Below, in pieces: positions 29,358 to 39,844 of a DNA stretch of 64,000 nt. Numbering within the stretch: the first letter of the stretch is position 1; the number at the start of each line of letters is the position of its first letter. The notes under the pieces were generated by a model that was not told where the DNA came from, did no database searches, and worked only from the letters and a program-made list of their open reading frames with translations. This stretch comes from a bacterium (lineage in GTDB: Bacteria > ARS69): positions 1 through 64,000 of the forward strand of contig JALGZR010000025.1 in assembly GCA_025774805.1 (NCBI GenBank), read 5' to 3'. Both the position numbers and the translations under genes were made by a program.

Positions 29358-30799
29358 TCAGCCCGCCCTCTTCACCGACTCTTCTTTCTGGGTCGGGATC
29401 GGCTCGGGTGTCCCGGGTGCGTTCTCGCCCGTCATGTAGCGGTGCATGCTGCGGGCGGCGATCTTGGCCTGGCCCATCGCGCTGATCACCGTCGCCGCGC
29501 CCGAGACGACGTCGCCTCCCGCGAAGACGCCGGGGATCGACGTCTCGAGGGACCGATGGCGACGACCACCGTGTCGGCGTCGATGACGAAGTTGCTGCCC
29601 TCGACCGGAACCGGACGGCGCCGGCCCGAGTCGTCGGGCTCGCCGAGCTCCATGCGAATGCACTCCACCGCGGTGACCCGATTGTCCCCGTCGGTGAGAA
29701 CGCGCACCGGATTCGTGAGCAGGTTCATCACCACGCCCTCCTCCTCGGCGTGGTGGATCTCCTCCGCGCGGGCGGGCATCTGCTCCCGGGCCCGTCGGTA
29801 GACGATCGTCGACTCGGAGCCCAGGCGGAGGGCACAGCGGGCGGAGTCCATGGCCACGTTTCCCCCGCCGACCGTGATCACGTGGCGCGCCGCCGGCGGC
29901 GAGGTCGGATTGCGCGGGAAGTCGTACGCCTTCATCAGGTTGATTCGCGTCAGGTACTCGTTGGCCGAGTAGACGCCGATGGCGTTCTCGCCCGGAACCC
30001 CCATGAACGTGGGCAGCCCGGCCCCCGTTCCGACGAACACGGAGTCGAAACCGCCGTCGTTCAGGAGCTGCTCGATGTTCTCCGTCTTGCCGATCACGTA
30101 GTCGGTGTGGAGCTCCACGCCCATCCTCTTCAGCGCGTCGATCTCGTACTGCACGATCTCCTTGGGCAGCCGGAACTCGGGGATGCCGTACATTAACACC
30201 CCGCCCGGCTGGTGCAGCGCCTCGTACATCACCACGTCGTGGCCCCAGCGCGCCAGATCGCCGGCGACGGTGATCCCCGCCGGTCCCGACCCGATGATCG
30301 CCACCCGCTTGCCCGTGGGTGGAGCGATATCGGGCGGAGGCTCGCCGCCGCGGACCCGCACGTAGTCGGCGACAAAGCGCTCCAGCCGGCCGATGGCCAC
30401 CGGGTCGTGCTTCTTGCCCAGGACGCACCTCTCCTCGCACTGCGTCTCCTGCGGGCAGACGCGGCCGCACACGGCCGGCAGGGCGGTCTGGGTCTTGAGG
30501 CTCTTCGCCGCGGCCTTGAAGTCGCCGTCGGCGATCAGGCCGACGAACGAGGGGATGTCGATCTCCACCGGGCAGCCCTTCATGCAGAGCGGCTTCTTGC
30601 AGTGCAAACAGCGCGAGGCCTCGAGCATCGCCGTCTCCGGCGAGTAGCCCTTGGGCACCTCCTCGAAGTTCTGCGCCCGTCGCCGCGGGGCCTGCTCGGG
30701 CATGGGCTGTCGCGGAAGCACGGGTCTCTTCGGTCTCTTCTTGGCCGTTTTTCTCTTGGGGCTCACGGGATCGCCCGACACCGGCTTCTCCTCCTTCAT
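29358..30799 (-). pseudogene. NfnB / GltD / SudA-like NADPH-binding flavoprotein, frame-disrupted near the 3' end
   Basis: 'CLHCKKPLCMKGCPVEIDIPSFVGLI', 'VAIIGSGPAGITVAGDLA', 'VITVGGGNVAMDSARCALRLG', then frame change after 'DADTVVVAIG' to 'SLETSIPGVFAGGDVVSGAATVISAMGQAKIAA'. Confidence 0.85.
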
Positions 30800-33342
30800 T
30801 TGCACTTCAGCGTCGCGAGGGCGCCGTGCGAGTCGACATCCTCGAGAGCCTCCTGGGGCATGGCCTGAACCTCCAGCCGGACGAAGGCGCGCCGGCGGGC
30901 GAAGAGCTCGTCCCAGTCGACGGCGTGGCCGTCGAAGAACGGTCCGTCCACACATGCAAACTGGGTCTCACCGTCGACGGAGACCCGGCACGCGCCGCAC
31001 ATGCCCGTGCCGTCGATCATGATCGGGTTCAGCGCGACCTGCAGCGGGACTCCGAGCTCCTTTGTCTTCTCCGAGACCATGCGCATCATGAACGTGCAGC
31101 CGATGGCCACGAACAGATCCGGTTTCGGTCCCGCGCGGTCGAGCTCGACGAAGATCTCCTGCACACCTCCTTTGGTCCCGGCGCTGCCGTCCTTGGTGGC
31201 GAGCCGCAGATCGTCGCACACGGCGCGGAGCTCGTCCTCCATGTGGAGAAGGTAGCTGCTGCACGCCTCGATCACGGCGATCACCCGGTTGCCCGCCTCC
31301 TTCATCGCCCGGGCGAGGGGATAGATCGCGCCGACGCCGTAACACCCGCCCCCGAGCACGACCGTGCCGTACTTCTCGATCGGAAGCGGCAGTCCCAAGG
31401 GACCCGTGACGTGGGCCACGGAGTCGCCCTCGTCCAGGTCGGCGAGCTCGCGGGTCGTTCGGCCGAGCTCCTCGATCAGCAGGGTGATCGTCTCCTCCTC
31501 GGCGCTCCAGTCGACCAAGGTGAACGGCGTGCGCTCGGAGGATTCGTTCGGCATGAGGATGATGAACTGTCCCGGCTTGGCGTGTCTCGCGATGGCGGGC
31601 GCCTTGATCTTGAAGCGGTGGAAGTTGGGCACGACCTCGGACTTCTCGACGATGGCGAAGCCGTCCTTGGGCCGGACGCGCGGCGGCTTCGGGGTCGCCG
31701 GGAGTCCCATCGCCTCCAACGCGGGAACGGTGTCGGCGAGAGGGTGGCCCCGGAAGCGCGCCGGCAGCTCGCGCAGCGAGTCGCGCGGGCTTCCTCGGAA
31801 CGGTCTTGCCGGGCCGTCCCCGTTCAATCCGGCGGTGATCTCGCCCACGGAACCGTCCGCGAAGCTCTCGTCGGCTCCCATGGCGAGAGCCAGATCCCCG
31901 ATGATCGACCACTCGGAACGCGCCAGGCCGGGCGGTCCGCTGACCGGGACCGTTCGCCTCACCTCTCCGTCGCTCGCGCGGAACGTGCCCTCGACCTCGG
32001 AGAGCACCGACACGGGAAAGACCGCGTCGGCGATCTCGCCCGCCGCGGGCGACAGGAAGTCGGCGAGCACCAGGTACTCGATCTTCTCGGCGGTCTCCCG
32101 GTCGAGATAGTCCCCGGTCACGAGCGCCGCGCGGACCCGACCTTCGGCGAAGTCGCGGCGCAGCCGCGGGGGGCGCAGGTCGTCGAAGCCGCCTCCGGCG
32201 GGCACCCAGGCGATACGCCCCTTCATCACCTCCTTGACGAAGCGCTCGTAGACGGCACGCGTCTCTCGCGACTCCGCCTCGTTGGCCACGAGCACGAACC
32301 GCCGGCGCACGTAGCGGCACAGGCGCTCGGCGACGGCCGGAATCGCCTCGTCCCAGTCGGCGGGGACGAGCTCGTCCTCGCTGCGCACCATCGGCCGTTG
32401 CAGTCGGTGGGTCGCGTTGACGAGTTGCGGATAGGCGAAGCGACCGAGAGCGCAGAGGCGCGCGTCCCGCTCGTTGCTCACCATGCGGGTGGAGACCAGG
32501 CGCCCGTCGTTGACTCTGGTCCGGAACGTGCAGCCCTCGGGGCAGAGGGTGCAGGCGGAGATCGGACCGTCCACGGAGTGCCCGTACCAGCGCGCGTATC
32601 GGTCGGTGAGCGTGCCGGTGGGGCAGATGTCGACGCAGGCCCCGCAGAACGTGCACCCCGAGTTCACGTAGCTCCGGCCGAACGCGGGACCGATCTTGGC
32701 CCAGCGGCCGCGGCGCACCGCGCTGATCGCCGGGGCGCCGTGGATCTTCTCGCAGATGCGCCAGCACAGGCCGCAGAGGATGCAGAGGTTGTGATCCCGA
32801 TCCATGAACGGATCGTCCCGCTCCAAGTTGTGGTGCGAGTAGAGGGTGGGCAGGTTGAGGCGGTCGGTGGCCGCGCGAAGCGCGATCTCCCGCACCCCGC
32901 ACCCGTCGCGGTTGCTGCAGAAGCCGCAGCGCGTGGTCGCGCCGGCCTTGGAGGAGCGGGGCCGGTACTTCTCGCAGTCGACTCGGTGGTCGCAGACCAG
33001 GCAGGCGTTCGGGTGACCGCTCATCATCAGCTCCATCACCCGGTCGCGCTGCTTTTGCAGCTCCGGAGTCTTCGTCTGCACGCGCATGTTCTCGCGGGCC
33101 GGCGTCGTGCACGACGTGGGGTAGCCGCGCACGCCGTCGATTTCCACGATGCACATGCGGCACGCGCCGTAGTCGGGCAGATCGGGGTGGGCGCAGACGG
33201 TGGGGATGTCGATGCCCGCTCCGCGAGCCGCTTCGAGCACCGTGCTGCCTTCCGCCGCGGTGACCTTGAGTCCGTCGATGGTCAGCGTGATCGTCTTCAC
33301 GGCCGCTTCCTCTACTCCACCAGCACGGCATCGAACTTGCAC
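30796..33342 (-). CDS. Fusion: NuoG/HydA-type 2Fe-2S + 4Fe-4S N-terminus, reduced molybdopterin-like domain, C-terminal NfnA/SudB-like FAD/NAD(P) reductase
   Basis: 'CAHPDLPDYGACRMCIVEIDGVRGYPTSCTTPA', 'CILCGLCWRICEKIHG', 'CTFCGACVDICPTGTLTD', 'SEVEGTFRASDGEVRR', then 'KPGQFIILMPNESSERTPFTLVDWSAEEETITLLIEELGRTTREL...GPLGLPLPIEKYGTVVLGGGCYGVGAIYPLARAMK...CGACRVSVDGETQFACVDGPFFDGHAVDW'. Confidence 0.85.
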   Translation of the reverse strand: MQVRCRAGGVEEAAVKTITLTIDGLKVTAAEGSTVLEAARGAGIDIPTVCAHPDLPDYGACRMCIVEIDGVRGYPTSCTTPARENMRVQTKTPELQKQRDRVMELMMSGHPNACLVCDHRVDCEKYRPRSSKAGATTRCGFCSNRDGCGVREIALRAATDRLNLPTLYSHHNLERDDPFMDRDHNLCILCGLCWRICEKIHGAPAISAVRRGRWAKIGPAFGRSYVNSGCTFCGACVDICPTGTLTDRYARWYGHSVDGPISACTLCPEGCTFRTRVNDGRLVSTRMVSNERDARLCALGRFAYPQLVNATHRLQRPMVRSEDELVPADWDEAIPAVAERLCRYVRRRFVLVANEAESRETRAVYERFVKEVMKGRIAWVPAGGGFDDLRPPRLRRDFAEGRVRAALVTGDYLDRETAEKIEYLVLADFLSPAAGEIADAVFPVSVLSEVEGTFRASDGEVRRTVPVSGPPGLARSEWSIIGDLALAMGADESFADGSVGEITAGLNGDGPARPFRGSPRDSLRELPARFRGHPLADTVPALEAMGLPATPKPPRVRPKDGFAIVEKSEVVPNFHRFKIKAPAIARHAKPGQFIILMPNESSERTPFTLVDWSAEEETITLLIEELGRTTRELADLDEGDSVAHVTGPLGLPLPIEKYGTVVLGGGCYGVGAIYPLARAMKEAGNRVIAVIEACSSYLLHMEDELRAVCDDLRLATKDGSAGTKGGVQEIFVELDRAGPKPDLFVAIGCTFMMRMVSEKTKELGVPLQVALNPIMIDGTGMCGACRVSVDGETQFACVDGPFFDGHAVDWDELFARRRAFVRLEVQAMPQEALEDVDSHGALATLKCK

Positions 33343-35735
33343 GCGTCACGGCACGATCCGCAGCGAATGCAGTTGTCGACGTCGATCCGGTGGGGTTGTT
33401 TCTTCTCTCCGGCGATGGCGTCGACGGGACATGCGCGCACGCACATGGCGCAGCCCTCGCAGGCCTCCCCGTCGATGCAGAACGTGACCAGCTCGCGGCA
33501 GACGCCGGCCGGGCACTCATGGTCCTCGATGTGCGCCCGGTACTCCTCGGCGAAGTAGCGCAGGGTGGTGACCACCGGGTTCGGAGCGGTCTGGCCCAGG
33601 CCGCAGAGTGAGCCCTTGAACATCGCGTCGGCAATGCCCTGAAGCCGGTCCAGATCCTCCTGCCGCCCGCGGCCTTCGCAGATCTCGGTCAGCGTGCTCA
33701 GCAGGTGCTGGGTTCCGATCCGGCAGGGCACGCACTTGCCGCACGACTCGCTCTCCGTGAACTCCAGGAAGTAGCGCGCCACGTCGACCATGCACGAGCG
33801 CTCGTCCATGACGACCATGCCGCCCGAGCCCATGATCGAGCCGAGCTCCTGCAGGTGCTCGAAGTCCACCGGGACGTCCAGGTGCGGGCCGGGGATGCAG
33901 CCCCCCGAAGGGCCGCCGGTCTGCACGGCCTTGAACTCGCGGCCGTCGGGGCAGCCGCCGCCGATCTCCTCGACGATCGTGCGCAGCGGCGTGCCCATCG
34001 GCACCTCGATCAGGCCCGAGTTGTTGATCTTGCCCACCAGGCTGAACACCTTGGTGCCCTTGCTCTTCTCCGTGCCGATGCCGGCGTACCAATCGGCGCC
34101 GCCGAGGATGATCCGCGGGACGCTGGCCCAGGTCTCGACGTTGTTGATGTTGGTCGGCTTTCCGAACAGCCCCTGCTCGGCGGGGAACGGAGGCCGGGGC
34201 ATCGGCATCCCGCGGCGCCCCTCGATGCTGGACATCAACGCCGTCTCCTCGCCGCAGACGAAGGCGCCGGCACCCTGCTTGATCTTGACGCGGAAGCCGA
34301 ATCCGGAGCCCAGGATGTCGTCGCCGAGCAATCCCAGCTCCTCGGCCTGCTGGATCGCGGTACGCAGCGTGCGGACGGCCAGCGGATACTCGGAGCGGAT
34401 GTAGACATAGCCTTCGATCGGGCTGACCCCGCCGGCGATGGCGTAGGCGCCGATGATCATTCCCTCCAGCACCGAATGCGGATCGCCCTCGACGATCGAG
34501 CGATCCATGTAGGCGCCGGGGTCGCCCTCGTCGCTGTTGCAGATGAGGTAGCGCATCGTGCGGTCGGCCGCTTCACGACAGAAGCGCCACTTGCGACCCG
34601 TCGTGAAGCCCGCCCCGCCGCGGCCCCTCAGCCCCGAGCGCTCGATCGTGTCCACGATGTCCTCGGGATCCCGGCCCAGCACCTTCCCCAGCGCGGCGTA
34701 GCCGTCCACATCGAGGTAGTCCTCGATCCGCGTCGGGTCGATCTTGCCGTTGTTGCGCAGCACGATGCGGTTCTGCCGGGAGTAGAACGGGATGTCCTCG
34801 TACTTGACGATCTTCTCCTTGGTCCGCGGATCCTTGTACAGCAACCGAGCCACGGGCTCACCCGCCAGCACCGACTGCTCGACGATCTCCTTCGCGTCCC
34901 GTTGCGGGTACCTGCGTCCGACCTCGCGGTAGAAGATCCCGTGGGGCTCGACCGCGACCACCGGCGCCTTCTGGCAGAAGCCGTGGCAACCGCTGATCGT
35001 CAGATCGACCTCGTCGGTCAGATCGCGCTCCCTCAGCTCCTCTCCCAGCGCGTGGGCGGCCTCCATGCTGCCCGCGGCACGGCAACCGGTTCCGCCGCAG
35101 ACGATGATCCGGGGACGGTCGGGATGCCGCGCGGCCATCACCTTCGTTCGCAGGTCGTCGAGCTCCGCGACCGAGGAGAGGTGGCGGTCGCCGTTGCGGG
35201 CCACCCGGACGACCTCGTCGGCGCCGAGATCCTCCAGTCCGGTGGGGGCGGCGACCCCGCCGACCTCGAGCTGGTCCTTCTCCTGGATGAGCCCCTCCGC
35301 CTTCCGCGGAGTCATGCGGTCGTAGACCTTGTCGTTGATCACGATGACCGGGGCGAGGGCGCAGGAGCCGAAGCAGGCCACCCGCTCCAGGCTGAACTCC
35401 CGGTCGGAGGTCGTCTGCCCCGGCGCGATGTTCAGATCGCGCGAGAGCTGATCCAGGATCAGGCCGGCGCCGCGCACGTGACAGGCGGTGCCCTGGCACA
35501 CCTTGATGCTGTGCTTGGCCGGCTCGTCGAACCGGAACTGGGCGTAGAACGTGGCGACGCCGTAGACGTCGTTCTCGGACACCCTCAGGTAGTCGGCGAT
35601 CTCGCCCACCGCTTGCTCGGACAGGTAGTGAAAGCGGGTCTGGGCTTCCTGCAGTATGGGAATCAGGTTCTGCCGCGCCCGGTCGTACCCGGAGAGCAGA
35701 CGCTTGAGCTCGACAGCAGGGTGGGGAACGGCCAT
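33312..35735 (-). CDS. NuoE-NuoF fusion (HydC-HydB / HndA-HndC-like NAD(H)-dependent flavoprotein)
   Basis: NuoE part 'VYGVATFYAQFRFDEPAKHSIKVCQGTACHVRGA...ACFGSCALAPVIVIND'; NuoF part 'GRGGAGFTTGRKWRF...SDEGDPGAYMDRSIVEGDPHSVLEGMIIGAYA...ESCGKCVPCRIGT'; C-terminal 2[4Fe-4S] ferredoxin. Confidence 0.92.
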   Translation of the reverse strand: MAVPHPAVELKRLLSGYDRARQNLIPILQEAQTRFHYLSEQAVGEIADYLRVSENDVYGVATFYAQFRFDEPAKHSIKVCQGTACHVRGAGLILDQLSRDLNIAPGQTTSDREFSLERVACFGSCALAPVIVINDKVYDRMTPRKAEGLIQEKDQLEVGGVAAPTGLEDLGADEVVRVARNGDRHLSSVAELDDLRTKVMAARHPDRPRIIVCGGTGCRAAGSMEAAHALGEELRERDLTDEVDLTISGCHGFCQKAPVVAVEPHGIFYREVGRRYPQRDAKEIVEQSVLAGEPVARLLYKDPRTKEKIVKYEDIPFYSRQNRIVLRNNGKIDPTRIEDYLDVDGYAALGKVLGRDPEDIVDTIERSGLRGRGGAGFTTGRKWRFCREAADRTMRYLICNSDEGDPGAYMDRSIVEGDPHSVLEGMIIGAYAIAGGVSPIEGYVYIRSEYPLAVRTLRTAIQQAEELGLLGDDILGSGFGFRVKIKQGAGAFVCGEETALMSSIEGRRGMPMPRPPFPAEQGLFGKPTNINNVETWASVPRIILGGADWYAGIGTEKSKGTKVFSLVGKINNSGLIEVPMGTPLRTIVEEIGGGCPDGREFKAVQTGGPSGGCIPGPHLDVPVDFEHLQELGSIMGSGGMVVMDERSCMVDVARYFLEFTESESCGKCVPCRIGTQHLLSTLTEICEGRGRQEDLDRLQGIADAMFKGSLCGLGQTAPNPVVTTLRYFAEEYRAHIEDHECPAGVCRELVTFCIDGEACEGCAMCVRACPVDAIAGEKKQPHRIDVDNCIRCGSCRDACKFDAVLVE

Positions 35736-36045
35736 CCGAACACCTCAGCGTTGCGCGACGTGATCGACGCGCCGAAGAGGCGGGACGAAGCCGGAGCGGG
35801 CTTCCCCCCGCCAACGGGGACGCCGCCTACGGAACCGGTCTCCCGGTCGGGGTCCGGATCGTCGCTCTCCGCCGGCCGGCTTCCGCCGGGGTAGAGGCCG
35901 AGGTCGGGGCTCCGCCGGGGCACTTCCTCAAATATAGGGGGACGGGGCGACGAGACCACCGTCGCCGCAAGCGAATGCCGGGAGAGGGATTCACCGCGCC
36001 GGACGGGGAGTGATCCCAGCCTCGGGAGATCGGGACCGCGCCCCC

Positions 36046-37305
36046 TCAGCGGGGGGGCGACCCGGCGGAAAGCCGCAGCCACTCGAGCCCCTCGGAGGCG
36101 CCGCGGTGACGGGGGAGGAACTCGAGGGTCCTCTCATACGCCCGCCGCGCTCCCGGCGCGTCTCCGCTCCGCCACCGGGCGTCGCCGGCCAGACCCCACA
36201 GGAGCGCCGAGTCGGGCGCTCGTTCGATCGCCCAGTCGAGCAAGCGCCGGGCATCGTCGACCCGGCCGCGGCCCAACCACCTCTCGGCCAGGACGGCCAC
36301 CTCGTCCGCCGACACGTCGTACCGGTCCGGCCGGCGGCGCATCGCGGTCTCGAGGCGATTTGCCGCCCCCACCCACCCGACGCTCTCCGCGTGATCCGAC
36401 AGGAAACGGGCGGCCGACTTTTCGGGACGGACGCCTTCGAATCGCTCCCGCGCGAGGCCGCGGAGCCGAACGAGATCGACACGGGTCAGAAAGTCCCCGT
36501 GTCCGGGCACGACGAGGATGTCCTCCGATCCGGTTTCCAGGATCTCGTCGAGCACCGACACGAGACGGGGAGCGTCCGCGAGCGCATGGTGAGAGAAGCA
36601 GAAGCCGTGGCCGGAGCAGAAGACGTCGCCGGTGAACAGGACCCGCTCCTCCGGGACCCACACGAATACGTCGTGGTCGGTGTGCCCCTCCCCGCAGTAG
36701 ATCACCTGGACCGTCACGCCATGCCCGGCGATCTCGGTCCGTTCGGCGAACGTTCGGGTCGGAGGGGTCGGCAGGTAGACTCCGTCCAGATCGGCCACGA
36801 CCGCGCGCTCGATCTCCCGATCGACGCGGATTCTCTCGGCGTCGGGGGAGGTGGGGTCCGAATCCGCGAGCCGCTGCGAAAGACGGGACAGTCGCCGTTC
36901 ATGGCTCCATCGACTGCGGGGCGAACCGAGCGTGCTCGCGGCGACGTACTCCCGGCACCGTACGTGCCCGATCCGGATCGCCTCCGGGAACACCTGATTG
37001 CCGGAGGCGTGGTCCCAGTGTCCGTGCGAGTTCACGACCCAGCGGAAGTCGTCGCGTCCGAGATCGGTCGCGATTCTCTCGGCGAGAGCTCGCATGAGGC
37101 TCGGCGAGCGGTGCGTGTCGACGACGATCAATCCGGCGGCGGTGGCGATGACCCCGACGTTGTTGTTCCCGCAGCGAACCGCGATCACGCGATCCCGGAG
37201 GCGGTGCAATTCCGCGGAGAACTCACCGGCCGCGCCGGCGGCCGGAGGGGCGGCGGACGTCGGCGACCCGACCTGCGCCGTCGTGCCGGACAGGGTGGTG
37301 AGCAC
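36046..37305 (-). CDS. Metallo-beta-lactamase-fold hydrolase with C-terminal TPR-like region
   Basis: 'VVNSHGHWDHASGN', 'VIYCGEGHTDHDVFVWVPEERVLFTGDVF', 'VVPGHGDFL'. Confidence 0.85.
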   Translation of the reverse strand: MLTTLSGTTAQVGSPTSAAPPAAGAAGEFSAELHRLRDRVIAVRCGNNNVGVIATAAGLIVVDTHRSPSLMRALAERIATDLGRDDFRWVVNSHGHWDHASGNQVFPEAIRIGHVRCREYVAASTLGSPRSRWSHERRLSRLSQRLADSDPTSPDAERIRVDREIERAVVADLDGVYLPTPPTRTFAERTEIAGHGVTVQVIYCGEGHTDHDVFVWVPEERVLFTGDVFCSGHGFCFSHHALADAPRLVSVLDEILETGSEDILVVPGHGDFLTRVDLVRLRGLARERFEGVRPEKSAARFLSDHAESVGWVGAANRLETAMRRRPDRYDVSADEVAVLAERWLGRGRVDDARRLLDWAIERAPDSALLWGLAGDARWRSGDAPGARRAYERTLEFLPRHRGASEGLEWLRLSAGSPPR

Positions 37306-37404
37306 TGTGATCGCGAGCGCGAACGCCCCGACTCTCAGGGTCGCTGCCCCGATGCGGCGTTCCCCCGGCTTCTCCTCTCGATCCGTCGAGATGGCGGCTC
37401 CCCC

Positions 37405-39609
37405 TCAGCGCCGATACGGCTCCCCTCGCCGGTAGAGCGCGAGTCGCGCTCCGATCGCCTCGGCGTCTCCTTCGTCACCCGCCGTGAGATCCAGGGCCCT
37501 CTCGGCAATCCCGATCGCCTCGGAAAACCGCCCCGCCTCCGCGTAGGCCGCCGCCAGCGTGTCCAGGAACCTCGCGCTTCGGTGCCCGGTCGCCTCGCAG
37601 ACCGCCTCCGCGAGCTCCGCCGCCCGGGCTCCGTCTCGGATCTCTCCGGACGGACTCGTGGCGAGAAGCCAGGCGAGGTTGTTCATCGACCGGATGTCCG
37701 CCGGGTCGATCTCGATCGCCTTCTCGAACAGATCGGCCGCCTCTTCCGACTGCCCCTCCCCGAGAAGCAGAATGCCGAGATTGCAGTAGGCCATCGGATC
37801 CGGCCCTCCTCGAATGGCCTCACGGTAGTGGTGAATGGCCTCCTCGGTTCTCCCCTGCCGCTCCAGCAGATTGGCCAGCCCGAATCGGGCCCGGGGAAGG
37901 GTCGGGTCCAGTTCGACGGCGCGGGAAAGCTCCTCGATCGCATCCTCGAACCGGCCCATTCGGGCCAGGACCCTGGCCAGGTTGTTGTGGGCCTCCGGGA
38001 AGTGCGGGTTCTCCCGAATGGCATGCCGGTACTCGGTCACCGCGTTCGCGGACTGGCGGTCCAGAGCATGGGCGAGACCTCGATCGAACCGCCATTTGGC
38101 ATGCTCCGGCTCGTACTCGATCAGAGGAATCCGCAGCAGGACGTACAGGACGACACCGGCCAGCACCCCGACACCGACGGGTCGAAAGGCGCGTTCCCTC
38201 AGGCGACGACCCAGGCGCCATAGGGCGTGGGCGGCGAAGAGGAGAAGGAACGGGATGACCGGTGCGCGGTAGACGGCGGTCACGAAGAAGGGAAGGAACG
38301 ACAGGCACGAGGCGAGGACAAAGAGGAGAATCGCGATGGAGCCCTCGTGTGCGGCGTCGGGCGGGATCGAACGGGAGCGACCGGCGGGCGATGTCCTCCA
38401 CCCGGTCCTGAACACCAGGATGGCCCCCAGTATCGCGAGCGCGAGAACCATGGAGAAGTCACCCGGAAGACGGCGCAGAGTCGGCGAGGACTCCCGGTCG
38501 AGCTGGACGACCCGGTTCAGGGTGATCTCGTGCGGACCCCAGAAGAGATAGAGCTTTCGAATCACCCTCCGCAGGAGCTCCCCCGGGTGCTCCACCACGT
38601 AGGCGAGCGCCTCGTTCCGGTAGAACTCCGAGACCTCCGCGTAACGAATCGTCCGGCCCAGACGGTCCTCGAGCTCCGAGACGATTCTCGGGTACTCGAA
38701 GCAGTTCACGAAGCGATGGAGGTACGGGGCCGAGGCGACGAACGTTCCGTCGGAGTGGCGGTTGTTCCCGATGTAGAGGTTGATTCCTCCATTGGAGGAG
38801 ACCGGGATGAAATCGCCGGACACCAGGAAGTTCCGGACGGTCACCGGCGCGATCACGATCACCAGGCCGGCGAGCAGGCCCGCGGCGAATCCCCCGAACC
38901 GGCGGACGGCGGAGGCCCGTCGCGTCAGCCACCATCCCCACCCGAGGGCGAAGGGCACGAAGAGAAGCAGGTTCACGCGCACCAACGCACACGCCCCGAG
39001 AAGGACTCCGGCCGCGATCGACCGCGAGTACGTCCATCGACGTGTGAGCATGACGAGGTTCGAGACCGAAGCGAGGCTGAGGAAGATCAAGAGCGCCGGT
39101 TCGAGAAGCTGTCCCTCGAAGTAGATGAGAATCCAGTAGACGCTCATCAGGGCGGCGGAGACGAGACCCGTTCCCGGTCCGAAGAGAGCGCGTCCGAGAA
39201 GAAACGCCAGCAGAGCGTTCACCAGGCCGAGGCCCATGTGGACGACGCGCGGCGCCAAATAGCCGGGTCCGAAGACCTTGTAGATGGCGGCAAGAAAGAA
39301 AGGGTATCCGGGAGGCCGGAAGTAGGCATGTTTTCCGATATCCAGGGGGGCGTCGTAGGCCTGTTCGATCTGCGGAGAAGTCCACACGCCGCTGGCAAGG
39401 CCTCGCGCCCAGTAGTCGTTGAAGAGGGCATCCACGGTCGGGAAACGGAACTCCGGCGAGCCCGTGACCTCGTGGAGATAGGACCACCGCAGGAGAACCC
39501 CGACGGCAGCGATGAGGACGAGCCACCCGAGCTCGGTCCGGGAAAGCCCGCCGGCGGCACGTCGGTTCGTTGCAGTCGGAGAAGGATCTCGGGTGGCGGT
39601 TTCTTCCAT
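37405..39609 (-). CDS. Membrane glycosyltransferase (GT39/PMT-like) with C-terminal TPR repeats
   Basis: Multi-TM 'YFRPPGYPFFLAAIYKVFGPGYLAPRVVHMGLG...', then 'NPHFPEAHNNLARVLARMGRFEDAIEELSRAVELDPTLPRARFGLANLLERQGRTEEAIHHY'. Confidence 0.85.
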   Translation of the reverse strand: MEETATRDPSPTATNRRAAGGLSRTELGWLVLIAAVGVLLRWSYLHEVTGSPEFRFPTVDALFNDYWARGLASGVWTSPQIEQAYDAPLDIGKHAYFRPPGYPFFLAAIYKVFGPGYLAPRVVHMGLGLVNALLAFLLGRALFGPGTGLVSAALMSVYWILIYFEGQLLEPALLIFLSLASVSNLVMLTRRWTYSRSIAAGVLLGACALVRVNLLLFVPFALGWGWWLTRRASAVRRFGGFAAGLLAGLVIVIAPVTVRNFLVSGDFIPVSSNGGINLYIGNNRHSDGTFVASAPYLHRFVNCFEYPRIVSELEDRLGRTIRYAEVSEFYRNEALAYVVEHPGELLRRVIRKLYLFWGPHEITLNRVVQLDRESSPTLRRLPGDFSMVLALAILGAILVFRTGWRTSPAGRSRSIPPDAAHEGSIAILLFVLASCLSFLPFFVTAVYRAPVIPFLLLFAAHALWRLGRRLRERAFRPVGVGVLAGVVLYVLLRIPLIEYEPEHAKWRFDRGLAHALDRQSANAVTEYRHAIRENPHFPEAHNNLARVLARMGRFEDAIEELSRAVELDPTLPRARFGLANLLERQGRTEEAIHHYREAIRGGPDPMAYCNLGILLLGEGQSEEAADLFEKAIEIDPADIRSMNNLAWLLATSPSGEIRDGARAAELAEAVCEATGHRSARFLDTLAAAYAEAGRFSEAIGIAERALDLTAGDEGDAEAIGARLALYRRGEPYRR

Positions 39610-39844
39610 TCGCGAAGCATCGGTGGGGGGGGAGTGGCGGTGGCGTCCAGTGTCATCGTATCCGGGGCGAAATGGGGGTTCAACCCAGAAGGGAGCACAT
39701 CTCTCCGTGATGCCGATGACGGAGCGGGAAGCGTCGCGGGCCGCCGCGCCTTCCTCCCCCTTGACATCCGCGGCGGTCGTCCGATAGGGTCCAGCCCCTT
39801 CCGGAGATCTCGAGAATCCCAGTCGGACTCCCAGGAGGCGCGAC

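Noticed and set aside
30826-33558. 910-aa plus-strand ORF
   Set aside because: Antisense shadow of the NuoG/NfnA fusion; translation lacks recognizable motifs.
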